Assembly: GCA_964396535.1 (NCBI GenBank)
Contig: CAYNFT010000118.1
Location: forward strand, 1-5,264
Direction: 5' to 3'
Length of the DNA: 5,264 nt
DNA from: CAYNFT01 sp964396535
GTDB lineage: Bacteria > Chloroflexota > Dehalococcoidia > Dehalococcoidales > UBA2162
Numbering within the stretch: the first letter of the stretch is position 1; each line of letters starts with the position of its first letter. Below are positions 1 to 5,264 of this stretch, in pieces. Under the pieces are notes generated by a model that saw only the letters and a list, made by a program, of their open reading frames with translations, had not been told where the DNA came from and searched no databases. A program made the position numbers and the translations under genes.

Positions 1-1
1 T

Positions 2-61
2 CCTAAGTGCGGTTACGACTTAACAAGTGGTATCACTATTGGGGGCAGGTCATTTTCATAA
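2..61 (+). CDS. Possible C-terminal end of a zinc-ribbon protein (partial)
   Basis: The frame entering from the left edge reads PKCGYDLTSGITIGGRSFS and stops at TAA 59-61. The CGYDL portion resembles the second knuckle (CPxCG) of a zinc ribbon such as those at the ends of small DNA-binding or hypothetical proteins. The first knuckle would lie outside the window. Only 19 residues are visible, so this could be chance. No function can be assigned. Confidence 0.25.
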   Translation, partial: PKCGYDLTSGITIGGRSFS

Positions 62-81
62 TTCAATAATGCCAAAAATCC

Positions 82-99
82 TGCTAATATTTTGCTAAT
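82..99. repeat. Two 7-bp direct repeats, 11 bp apart
   Basis: TGCTAAT occurs at 82-88 and again at 93-99, so equivalent bases are 11 bp apart, about one DNA turn. The repeats lie about 120 bp from the tRNA-derived attachment-like site, in AT-rich DNA without a convincing gene. Arm-type integrase or excisionase binding sites often look like this. The repeat is short and this reading is tentative. Confidence 0.3.
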
Positions 100-184
100 G
101 GACTGACTGTAATAGAGTATAACTAGATAGTAAATTACGCTTAAAATCATATGTTGATTATAGACATAATTTCACTGTTTTGAA

Positions 185-206
185 CGTAAAATAATACCTT
201 TTTACG
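185..206. repeat. AT-rich inverted repeat beside the tRNA fragment
   Basis: CGTAAAA (185-191) and TTTTACG (200-206) form a perfect 7-bp inverted repeat with an 8-nt loop, ending 12 bp before the tRNA-derived sequence. It lies in the antisense C-terminal tail of the recombinase frame. It may be a weak hairpin or a recombinase-related site. In AT-rich sequence it could also be fortuitous. Confidence 0.3.
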
Positions 207-218
207 CTATTCGCTAGA

Positions 219-263
219 CTCATAACCCGGAGGTCGTTGGTTCGAATCCAACCCCCGCTACCA
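219..263 (+). tRNA. 3' half of initiator-type tRNA-Met (CAT), attachment-site scar
   Basis: The sequence corresponds to tRNA positions 32-76: anticodon loop CTCATAA with anticodon CAT (221-223), 3' anticodon strand CCCGG, variable region AGGTC, T arm GTTGG-TTCGAAT-CCAAC, 3' acceptor strand CCCCGCT, discriminator A and encoded CCA (261-263). The three C residues directly after the anticodon loop are the 3' side of the G-C triplet typical of initiator tRNA. The bases before 219 (CGCTAGA) cannot pair with CCCGG, and no D arm or 5' acceptor strand is present, so this is not a functional tRNA. A break in the anticodon loop with the 3' half retained is the usual footprint of element integration into a tRNA gene. 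An elongator tRNA-Met origin is less likely but not excluded. Confidence 0.8.
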
Positions 264-276
264 TCTTTGTTAATAC

Positions 277-309
277 ATAGAACTTCCCTCGTGGAAGTTC
301 TATTCTTTT
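277..309 (+). terminator. Intrinsic terminator after the tRNA fragment
   Basis: An 11-bp perfect stem (277-287 with 293-303, core AGAACTTCC/GGAAGTTCT) closes a 5-nt loop and runs into a T-rich stretch (303-309). It begins 13 nt after the tRNA CCA, as expected for the original tRNA transcription unit. It is embedded in the antisense recombinase frame, and the - strand lacks an equally good T tract. Confidence 0.7.
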
Positions 310-496
310 CTAAGGGTAGTGGTATCGTATAGTCCAACACAACCCCCTTGGGATTGATTTCAGCTCGCTTCACGAAGCTCCTGAGGAAAGTCTTCTGTTG
401 GAGAAATGAAGCCTCGCCCAGGACCTGTTCCATCTCATTCACATAGCTCATCATTTTATTCGTATCCAGAGTTTCGGGACTGTTCGATTCAAATAT

Positions 497-525
497 TTGT
501 AATTCTAGGTAAAGACTTTTATAAT
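497..525 (+). promoter_or_regulatory. Sigma70-like promoter of the MFS transporter
   Basis: TTGTAA (497-502) is followed after exactly 17 bp by a perfect TATAAT (520-525). A transcript would start near 532, only a few bases before the Shine-Dalgarno at 537-542. The leader would then be about 17 nt if translation starts at 549. The promoter lies in the broken 5' end of the recombinase remnant. Confidence 0.65.
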
Positions 526-536
526 TAAGACTTTAA

Positions 537-542
537 AGGAGG
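537..542 (+). promoter_or_regulatory. Shine-Dalgarno that decides the MFS start
   Basis: AGGAGG (537-542, within AAAGGAGGG) is a full match to the anti-Shine-Dalgarno core. It lies 6 nt before the in-frame ATC at 549-551. There is no ATG or GTG in any frame between here and the TTG at 603, which itself lacks a well-placed ribosome binding site. Confidence 0.7.
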
Positions 543-548
543 GAAACA

Positions 549-1739
549 ATCAAGAAATTAAACCTCCGTCCGTATATTTCAGGATTATTACCACTCTTTG
601 TCTTGGCGCACTTCGGGCATCACGTAATTAGTGCCATGCTAAGGCCGTTGATGCCGATGATACGGACTGACCTTGGCCTCAGTTATACTCAGGCCGGCTG
701 GATGATGTCGGCGTTCGCTATAACCAGTGGTATCAGCCAGCTGCCTGCCGGCTGGTTAGCTGACCGTTTTGGGGCACGATTGATGGTTTTACTGGGTATT
801 ACCGGTGTAGCTATAACCGGGCTTTTGATTGGTTTCTCTCATTCCTACGTAGCTCTGGTTGCCTTTTTAGTGCTTTCTGCAATAATGGGAGGTGGCTATC
901 ATCCGGCAGCAGCGGCGGCTATTTCATCGTCAGTACCTTCGGAGTATCGAGGGCGGGCATTGGGATTTCATTTTGTCGGTGGTAGCTCAACTTTCTGGAT
1001 AGTACCCCTCATAGCTGCTCCGATTGCTGTTGCCTGGGGCTGGCGTGGCCCATATTTAACGCTGTCCATTCCGACAATCTTATTTGGCATCTTACTCTAT
1101 ATCCTCATTGGCCGACGGAAGCAGACTCAGGAACGTGAGTCCCAGGAGGTTAGCGGCGCAACCACAACGGAATCTGCTCGTGTTCCCTGGCGGAAGCTGG
1201 TGCCATTCATTCTCATAAGTGTTGCCACTGGCACCATGGTTCAGTCAGTATCAGCCTATCTTTCGCTCTACGCTGTTGACGAATTAGGTATTGCTGAGGC
1301 AACAGCTGCCATGCTTATGGCTATCTCTCCTGCTGTTGGCCTGTTTGCTGCGCCGGTGGGAGGATACCTGGCCGACCGATTCGGTAGTATTCCAGTGTTA
1401 TTGGTAGCAAGTTTTTTAGCCATACCGTTTGTCTATCTGCTAGGTATGGCATCTAATGTTATCACTCTTGCTGTTTTAATGTTAGCTATTGGCACCGTCA
1501 GCACTACGCGTATGCCTACCTCGGAGAGCTACATCGCTGGGAATACCCCGGAGCGCCGTCGTGCCACGATACTTGGCTTATACTTCTTTGCCGGTACCGA
1601 GGTCTCTGGTCTGCTGACCCCGGTAATGGGCACCCTCATCGACCGGTTTGGCTTTGCTTATAGCTTTACCGTTGCCAGCACTTCGATGGCTGCAGTAGTG
1701 GTGGTATGCTCCCTGTTCCTGTGGAGAAACAGGGTATAA
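549..1739 (+). CDS. MFS transporter, FSR/NarK-like, probable ATC start
   Basis: This is a 396-residue inner-membrane protein of the major facilitator superfamily, a proton- or solute-coupled secondary transporter with about 12 helices. Motif A appears twice: GWLADRFGAR at residues 68-77 and GGYLADRFGS at 271-280, one per six-helix half. A charged linker at about 188-218 (RRKQTQERESQ...) is the central cytoplasmic loop. The N-terminal half, with SYTQAGW and YHPAAAA (117-123), resembles fosmidomycin-resistance-like carriers, but the substrate cannot be told. I start at ATC 549 rather than TTG 603. The Shine-Dalgarno is 6 nt before ATC, the promoter just precedes it, and the 18 extra residues (IKKLNLRPYISGLLPLFV) supply a basic N-terminus and the first half of helix 1. 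ATC is a rare start, so a lost ATG or a sequencing error is possible. Length is normal for the family. The broken flavoprotein gene follows directly. Confidence 0.85.
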   Translation: MKKLNLRPYISGLLPLFVLAHFGHHVISAMLRPLMPMIRTDLGLSYTQAGWMMSAFAITSGISQLPAGWLADRFGARLMVLLGITGVAITGLLIGFSHSYVALVAFLVLSAIMGGGYHPAAAAAISSSVPSEYRGRALGFHFVGGSSTFWIVPLIAAPIAVAWGWRGPYLTLSIPTILFGILLYILIGRRKQTQERESQEVSGATTTESARVPWRKLVPFILISVATGTMVQSVSAYLSLYAVDELGIAEATAAMLMAISPAVGLFAAPVGGYLADRFGSIPVLLVASFLAIPFVYLLGMASNVITLAVLMLAIGTVSTTRMPTSESYIAGNTPERRRATILGLYFFAGTEVSGLLTPVMGTLIDRFGFAYSFTVASTSMAAVVVVCSLFLWRNRV

Positions 1740-2456
1740 CGAGTGCCTTCGGCTCGGGGTCAACATCTTTGACCGTGTCGTGGTCACCAGCCTGCTCAAC
1801 AAGGGGGGTAAGCCGGGAGCCCCGGTTGTCGGAGCTACTGGAGTGAATGTGCACACCGGCGAATTCTAATCTTTAAAGGGAAAGCCTCCGTGCTTTCTAT
1901 GTTTTGCCTCAGCGGCAGTATATATTTTCGACAGAATTGAAGGGGCTTTGCACTACTCATCGCCCTCCTACTGCCTCGGGTGATGGGTCATGCCATGGCG
2001 TGGCGAGCCGGTGCCGATTTTGCTCAAGTAGAGCATTCTGGGCGTGGCGGTGGACTTCCTTATGGCTATCCGCAGTATGGCGTTGGCAATATGGACTGGA
2101 AAGAGCTTAATTCCGGGGTATGCAAGATTATACAGGGCTACTGTGGCGAGCTGAAGAATGAAGAGTTGCTCAAGATAGGGCTGGAATGGTTGGATGAACT
2201 TGAAGCCGGTGAGGTGGCTAATGCCCGCGCTAGAAACCCCCACGAGCTTTTACGATTACTGGAGGTTTTTAATATTATAACAGTTGGCCGGATGATGTTC
2301 GAAGCCAGCCGGGCACGGAAAGCGAGCAGCACCAACCTCGGCTTCATTAGAACGGACTATCCCGAAGTTGACCTGTCCGCTCTGGCAAAAAGGGGCTATC
2401 ACCCTCAATCACCCGCTGAACCAGAGGGTACGCTGGAAGAGGAAGGCAATCGGTGA
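1738..2456 (+). pseudogene. Degraded AprA/fumarate-reductase-like FAD oxidoreductase
   Basis: Family-typical sequence can be read in pieces. Frame 1 (1738-1866) gives ECLRLGVNIFDRVVVTSLL and later GVNVHTGEF, then a stop at 1867. From about 1869 another frame gives IFKGKASVLSM. From 1904 a third gives LPQRQYIFSTELKGL and TASGDG. From 1989 to the stop at 2454-2456 the frame gives HAMAWRAGADFAQVEHSG, GLPYGYPQYGVGN and then MDWKELNSGVCKIIQ with NPHELLRLLEV. These match the FAD-binding region (the GDGHAMAWRAGA segment) and C-terminal helical domain of fumarate reductase/APS reductase-like flavoproteins. The first ~150 residues with the GxGxxG dinucleotide fold are missing. The cap and most of the second FAD segment are deleted between GVGN and DWKEL (about 2090). 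Normal members have about 500-600 residues. At least three indels make it non-functional. The remnant probably formed an operon with the transporter; a ferredoxin-type partner is not seen. Confidence 0.8.
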
Positions 2457-2594
2457 ACACTTCCGTCTCGGCATGCCCAATCCACCATTCCCCAATACCA
2501 GACCGCCGGTCGGCGGCTGGGATGCGAAGGCGTAAAGAAAAGTGCTCAAAGCGAGTAGGGAGCCTCTAGGTAAGGTCGCCAAGTGGCACCGGCT

Positions 2595-4808
2595 TTAATA
2601 CCGTTTAACCCTATACACCTTACATAATAAAGCCCTGAGCGGCCACCCACCACTAATATTGTTACAGAGTTCAGGGTCATCGTTGATAACCACGTTGATA
2701 TTTGATTCCCATACCCCGTGCAGCCATGGTTCTTCTCCAGGAAGCTCAGGAAACCACCAGCCGTGCTGAGCCTGCACTACCCTCGGGTCTATGCCTTTGT
2801 AGTATCGGCACTTCTGCCTTATTCTTCCTTTGGGAGTCTCAATCCACACCCAGTCGCCATCTTCGATACCCAGTCCCGAGGCAGTTTCAGGATTTATCTG
2901 CACTATGGGGTCGGGGTGTTGTTGGCGCAGTGAGTCAATCTGGCGGTGCTCTGAGTGGTAGAAGGGCTGATGCCGTGCTCCGGTAATCAGAATTAGTGGA
3001 TATTCTTCAGCTAAATCCGGTGTGCTAACAGGGCTTTCTGGAGGTTCACAGTATTGAGGCAACGGGTCGTAACCAAGCTGTTCCAGAATGGTTGAGGAAA
3101 GCTCGACCTTACCGGTGGGAGTGCCAAATCCTTCTTTTTCATATTTCCTTTCTTCCTTTGGTGGCCTGATTATGCCTCCCGTTTTTTTCAAGAACTCAGC
3201 AAAGGAGCCGAACCCAAATGGCTCGAGCCGATAAGCAAGGGCATCTTCCAGAGTTAGCCATGGCCAGTGTTCCTCCTGTCCCAGCCTTATAGCTAAGCCA
3301 CGCCACAGGTCGTAGTCAGGGCGGCGGTCATATTTTCCCTCTTGTGTATGTGGTATGGCTGCTTCGGCAGCATAGACAAAGCTGTTACTGTCCCAGTAGT
3401 TGAATATGCCAGGTCTCTCCAGCCATGAGGCGCAGGGCAAAACGTAATCGGCAATATCAGCACTGGGAGTCATCCAGAAATCATGAACCACATAAAGCTC
3501 AAGGCTTTTCAATGCTTTATAAACCAGCTTGGTGTTTGGTTGGGTTACCATAGGGTTACTGGCTACTGTTAGCATGGCTTTAACCGGGTAAGGTTCTCCA
3601 GTAATCATTGCCCGATAGACCATAGGGGCATGAGCAAAAGAGGCGTGACCAGCGCTCAGTCTGGTTTTGGATGTCTTATTGAGCAATGAACCTCCCTGTC
3701 TGCTAAAAAATCGGAAGCGGTCATAACCAATCTGCTTTCTCTCTTGCTCTGGTGCTAATTTATCACCAAGATCGATTTCAATTTCTTCTACTAACTGCGG
3801 ATGGGTAGGTCGCATCTCCTCACCGCCTCTGATATCAATGTTGCCTGTTATCGCCGTAAGAATGTATCTAGCGTGGATTGCCTGAATACTGTTGGCTAGT
3901 TGTTCTAACCCCATAGTATGGATGATTACCGCAGGTTTGGTGGTAGCATAGGTACGAGCAGCCTCCCTAATCTGCTCAGCAGGAATCCAGGTAATGTCTG
4001 CCACCTTCTCAGGTGGGTATTCCTTAGCCCGTTTTGCCAGCTCATCAAATCCATAGCACCAGTTACTAACAAACTCCTTATCGTAAAGCTCTTCCTCAAT
4101 TATGGTATTTATCATGGCCAGATAAAGGGCGCAGTCAGTCCCTGGTCTGAGTTGCAGCCATATATCCGCCCTCTCGGCAGCACTGGTTCGCCTGGGGTCA
4201 ACCACTATGAGTTTGGCGCCGCCTCTCATACTTATGAGAATGGATTGCCATAGCCCTCTTGCTCCCTGTTCCGGGTTAGCCCCCAGAAGCATAATACATT
4301 TGGTTGTCCGCCCTGCTGCCGGATAGAAATCGGGCCAGCCATAGATAGCCCGAGATACCGTCGACCCGGGTCCGTAGCAGATATGACCCTGACCTATATT
4401 ATTGGGACTCCCCAGTAAATTAAAGAAACGCATCCTGTACTCATCATGAGTTCTTCCCGTGCCACTGCTGGTAGCAATCGCCTCTGCCCCGTACTTGTCT
4501 TTTATACTACTCAGCTTTTCGGCTATTTCATCCAGTGCCTTTTCCCAGGAAATTAGTTCCCACCTGCCCTCCCCTTTCTCTCCAACCCTTCTCAAGGGAT
4601 AGTTAAGCCGGTCTGGATGGTACAGCCACTCCGCGGCTGCCCTTGCTCTGGGACAGGCTCTCACTATAGCCTTCGCCTGGTCAGCGCCCGGAGCGTCTTT
4701 GTTCTCTTCAATGGTCTCTAATCGACCGTTCTTTATCCTTGCCTCTACCAGGCAGTGAATATGGCACCACATACAGACCGATTTTCTAATCTCCGTTTTT
4801 TCTACCAT
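2595..4808 (-). CDS. Acetylene-hydratase-like molybdopterin/[4Fe-4S] oxidoreductase
   Basis: This is a 737-residue enzyme of the DMSO reductase superfamily, binding a bis-pterin Mo or W cofactor and one [4Fe-4S] cluster. Cluster ligands are C12, C15, C19 and C52 (CMWCHIHC, then ACPRA). R54 sits where many members have Lys or Arg between cluster and pterin. C144 in GHICYGPGS is the expected metal ligand. LLGANPEQ, VDPRRTSAAERADIW and ADYVLPCASWLERPG are typical cofactor-domain blocks. The C-terminal cofactor-binding domain spans about 602-737. No Tat or Sec signal or membrane segment is present, so it is cytoplasmic. From memory, Pelobacter acetylene hydratase is very similar in length, in the spacing of ligands and in segments such as YDKEFV.NWC.GF and LGYDPLP. 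Its essential Asp after the second cluster Cys is His16 here, so acetylene hydration is doubtful. A hydroxylase, transhydroxylase or other hydratase role is possible. ATG at 4808 has GGAGG 7 nt upstream. No electron-transfer subunit is adjacent. Confidence 0.9.
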   Translation of the reverse strand: MVEKTEIRKSVCMWCHIHCLVEARIKNGRLETIEENKDAPGADQAKAIVRACPRARAAAEWLYHPDRLNYPLRRVGEKGEGRWELISWEKALDEIAEKLSSIKDKYGAEAIATSSGTGRTHDEYRMRFFNLLGSPNNIGQGHICYGPGSTVSRAIYGWPDFYPAAGRTTKCIMLLGANPEQGARGLWQSILISMRGGAKLIVVDPRRTSAAERADIWLQLRPGTDCALYLAMINTIIEEELYDKEFVSNWCYGFDELAKRAKEYPPEKVADITWIPAEQIREAARTYATTKPAVIIHTMGLEQLANSIQAIHARYILTAITGNIDIRGGEEMRPTHPQLVEEIEIDLGDKLAPEQERKQIGYDRFRFFSRQGGSLLNKTSKTRLSAGHASFAHAPMVYRAMITGEPYPVKAMLTVASNPMVTQPNTKLVYKALKSLELYVVHDFWMTPSADIADYVLPCASWLERPGIFNYWDSNSFVYAAEAAIPHTQEGKYDRRPDYDLWRGLAIRLGQEEHWPWLTLEDALAYRLEPFGFGSFAEFLKKTGGIIRPPKEERKYEKEGFGTPTGKVELSSTILEQLGYDPLPQYCEPPESPVSTPDLAEEYPLILITGARHQPFYHSEHRQIDSLRQQHPDPIVQINPETASGLGIEDGDWVWIETPKGRIRQKCRYYKGIDPRVVQAQHGWWFPELPGEEPWLHGVWESNINVVINDDPELCNNISGGWPLRALLCKVYRVKRY

Positions 4809-4815
4809 AGCTATG

Positions 4816-4820
4816 CCTCC
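4816..4820 (-). promoter_or_regulatory. Shine-Dalgarno of the molybdopterin enzyme gene
   Basis: On the - strand GGAGG lies 7 nt before the ATG at 4808-4806. This supports that start, which also places the first cluster cysteine at residue 12 as usual for cytoplasmic family members. Confidence 0.75.
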
Positions 4821-4827
4821 ATGATAA

Positions 4828-4888
4828 TACCAGTGCTATAATATAATAGTTCTGTGTCTTCAAACAACTATGTGGCATAATACTGGTA
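4828..4888. repeat. Nested inverted repeat in the divergent intergenic region
   Basis: TACCAGT (4828-4834) pairs with ACTGGTA (4882-4888), and inside it ATAGTT (4846-4851) pairs with AACTAT (4866-4871). Both dyads share a centre near 4858. The direct repeat ATAATAC (4824-4830, 4877-4883) overlaps the outer arms. The arrangement could be an operator for both divergent genes. The arms are short, so chance is possible. Confidence 0.35.
4838..4867 (-). promoter_or_regulatory. Probable promoter of the molybdopterin enzyme gene
   Basis: Read on the - strand, TTGTTT (4867-4862) is followed after 18 bp by TATTAT (4843-4838). An overlapping TATATT at 16 bp is an alternative -10. Either would give a leader of roughly 20-30 nt. 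The elements lie inside the nested inverted repeat 4828-4888, so a repressor bound there would block the polymerase. Confidence 0.45.
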
Positions 4889-4960
4889 GTAGCTGATGAC
4901 TTGAGCCTATGTTAGACTGGATTAGTCAGAGCCTCTGGTCAGTTAATAGTATATCGGGGG

Positions 4961-4966
4961 AAGGAG
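4961..4966 (+). promoter_or_regulatory. Shine-Dalgarno of the acyl-CoA synthetase gene
   Basis: AAGGAG lies 7 nt before the ATG at 4974, fixing the start of the partial + strand gene. I could not find a convincing + strand promoter upstream; TAGTAT near 4948 is a possible -10 without a good -35. Confidence 0.7.
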
Positions 4967-4973
4967 TAAGACA

Positions 4974-5264
4974 ATGACCGCAAACCATATATTAAAAGAG
5001 TTGTGCCGATACAACATAGGCACCTATGCTGATGTCATCTATAGAAATGCGCTCTTGTATCCAGACCAGGAAGCTTTTGCCTATAGGTCGGAGAGGATAA
5101 CCTTTTCTGAGTTTAACGCTAGAGTGAACAGCCTGATACATGCCTTGCAGGCAATGGGAGTCAAGAAGGGAGATGTTATTGGCATCCTGTCCTGGAATTG
5201 TCTTGAGTATGCCGATGTTTATGGGGCAGCGATGAAGGGAGGATTTATTGCCTCACCTTTTAAT
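4974..5264 (+). CDS. AMP-forming acyl-CoA synthetase, N-terminal part (cut by window)
   Basis: The first 97 residues of an AMP-binding (ANL superfamily) enzyme are present, starting MTANHILKELCRYN and running off the right edge. Family hallmarks are ALLYPDQEAFAYRSERITFS (a strand pair typical of the N-terminal subdomain), EFNARVNSLIHALQAMGVKKGD, and GILSWNCLEYADVYGAAMKG followed by the proline that normally begins NPL/SPFN-type motifs. These enzymes activate a carboxylic acid with ATP to an acyl-adenylate and then to the CoA thioester, in the cytoplasm or loosely at the membrane. The ATP-binding P-loop and the substrate-determining region lie beyond the window, so chain length or an aromatic specificity cannot be judged. 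The gene is divergent from the molybdopterin enzyme with 165 bp between the start codons. It was recognised by direct translation of the edge frame. Confidence 0.88.
   Translation, partial: MTANHILKELCRYNIGTYADVIYRNALLYPDQEAFAYRSERITFSEFNARVNSLIHALQAMGVKKGDVIGILSWNCLEYADVYGAAMKGGFIASPFN

Larger units (their letters stand above)
158..532 (-). pseudogene. C-terminal remnant of a large serine recombinase
   Basis: The frame is open on the - strand from 532 (in-frame TAA at 533-535) to the stop TAA at 160-158. The first ATG is at 454, giving 98 residues. Core residues FLQQKTFLRSFVKRAEI and the following VVLDYTIPLP match the end of large serine recombinases: a helical segment, then a beta strand ending in PLP. 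The upstream residues YLELQIFESNSPETLDTN fit the coiled-coil region that precedes it, so homology continues past the ATG and 454 is not a real start. The catalytic serine resolvase domain and zinc ribbon, several hundred residues, are absent, so this is a 5'-truncated, presumably inactive gene. After PLPLEKNRTS the frame runs through the + strand terminator. It then runs antisense through the tRNA fragment, giving GSGGWIRTNDLRVM, a tail often seen where recombinase frames abut tRNA genes. The strong promoter of the transporter overlaps its broken end. Confidence 0.75.

Noticed and set aside
1740..1756. CGAG...CTCG hairpin directly after the transporter stop
   Set aside because: The stem is short and interrupted with no following T run, and the bases are better explained as flavoprotein coding remnant.
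1578..1856. Open frames on the - strand over the end of the transporter
   Set aside because: They are antisense to well-supported coding sequence, are low in recognisable motifs and lack ribosome binding sites.
2452..2535. Short + strand frame reading GEHFRLGMPNPPFPNTRPP and ending at TAA 2533
   Set aside because: It follows the flavoprotein remnant in another frame and might be its shifted tail, but I recognise no family similarity and it has no start or ribosome binding site.
2574..2590. Hairpin GGTCGCC-AAGT-GGCACC just downstream of the molybdopterin gene stop, as a terminator
   Set aside because: The stem needs a bulged base and there is no T tract directly after it on either strand, so I do not call it a terminator. 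The whole 2457-2594 gap between the convergent genes shows nothing I can name.
2702..2986. + strand open frames of 71-94 codons within the molybdopterin enzyme gene
   Set aside because: They are antisense shadows of a clearly conserved gene on the opposite strand. The same holds for 3918-4253.
4930..4940. Perfect palindrome CAGAGCCTCTG upstream of the acyl-CoA synthetase
   Set aside because: An 11-bp palindrome with a single central base cannot form a hairpin, and without a second copy or a known operator match it is too weak to call.

Overview
The window looks like part of a chromosome from an anaerobic bacterium rich in molybdopterin and flavin oxidoreductases and in acyl-CoA metabolism. 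A Dehalococcoidia-like member of the Chloroflexota is my best guess, or else a Desulfobacterota-type anaerobe. That assignment is inference from gene content and from the style of the recombinase and flavoprotein sequences. No rRNA or other phylogenetic marker is present.

Left part (1-535): an AT-rich scar of mobile DNA. On the + strand, positions 219-263 are the 3' half of an initiator-type tRNA-Met (anticodon CAT, encoded CCA). The 5' half is missing and has been replaced by unrelated AT-rich sequence that carries two 7-bp direct repeats one helical turn apart. A good intrinsic terminator follows the tRNA piece. On the - strand, an open frame from 532 to 158 encodes only the C-terminal end of a large serine recombinase. 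It reads through the terminator and antisense through the tRNA piece. The arrangement suggests an attachment site used by one or more integrated elements, now decayed.

Middle (497-2456, + strand): a strong sigma70-like promoter and a textbook Shine-Dalgarno lead into a 12-helix MFS transporter whose best-supported start is the rare codon ATC at 549. Directly after it lies a wrecked gene for an AprA/fumarate-reductase-like FAD oxidoreductase. It is recognisable in three reading frames, with at least three frameshifts, an in-frame stop and a large internal deletion. Transporter and flavoprotein were probably once transcribed together.

Right part (2595-5264): an intact - strand gene for a cytoplasmic molybdopterin/[4Fe-4S] enzyme of the acetylene-hydratase-like branch of the DMSO reductase family. 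It is divergent from the beginning of an AMP-forming acyl-CoA synthetase (+ strand, cut by the window edge). The 165-bp gap between them holds a - strand promoter, ribosome binding sites for both genes and a nested inverted repeat that could be an operator. A shared pathway, in which the molybdo/tungsten enzyme transforms a substrate and the ligase activates an acid to its CoA ester, is plausible but is only inference from position.

I see no CRISPR array, complete insertion sequence, riboswitch or clearly new multi-gene system. The most interesting points are the altered active-site position of the acetylene-hydratase-like enzyme, the ATC start of the transporter and the tRNA/recombinase scar.
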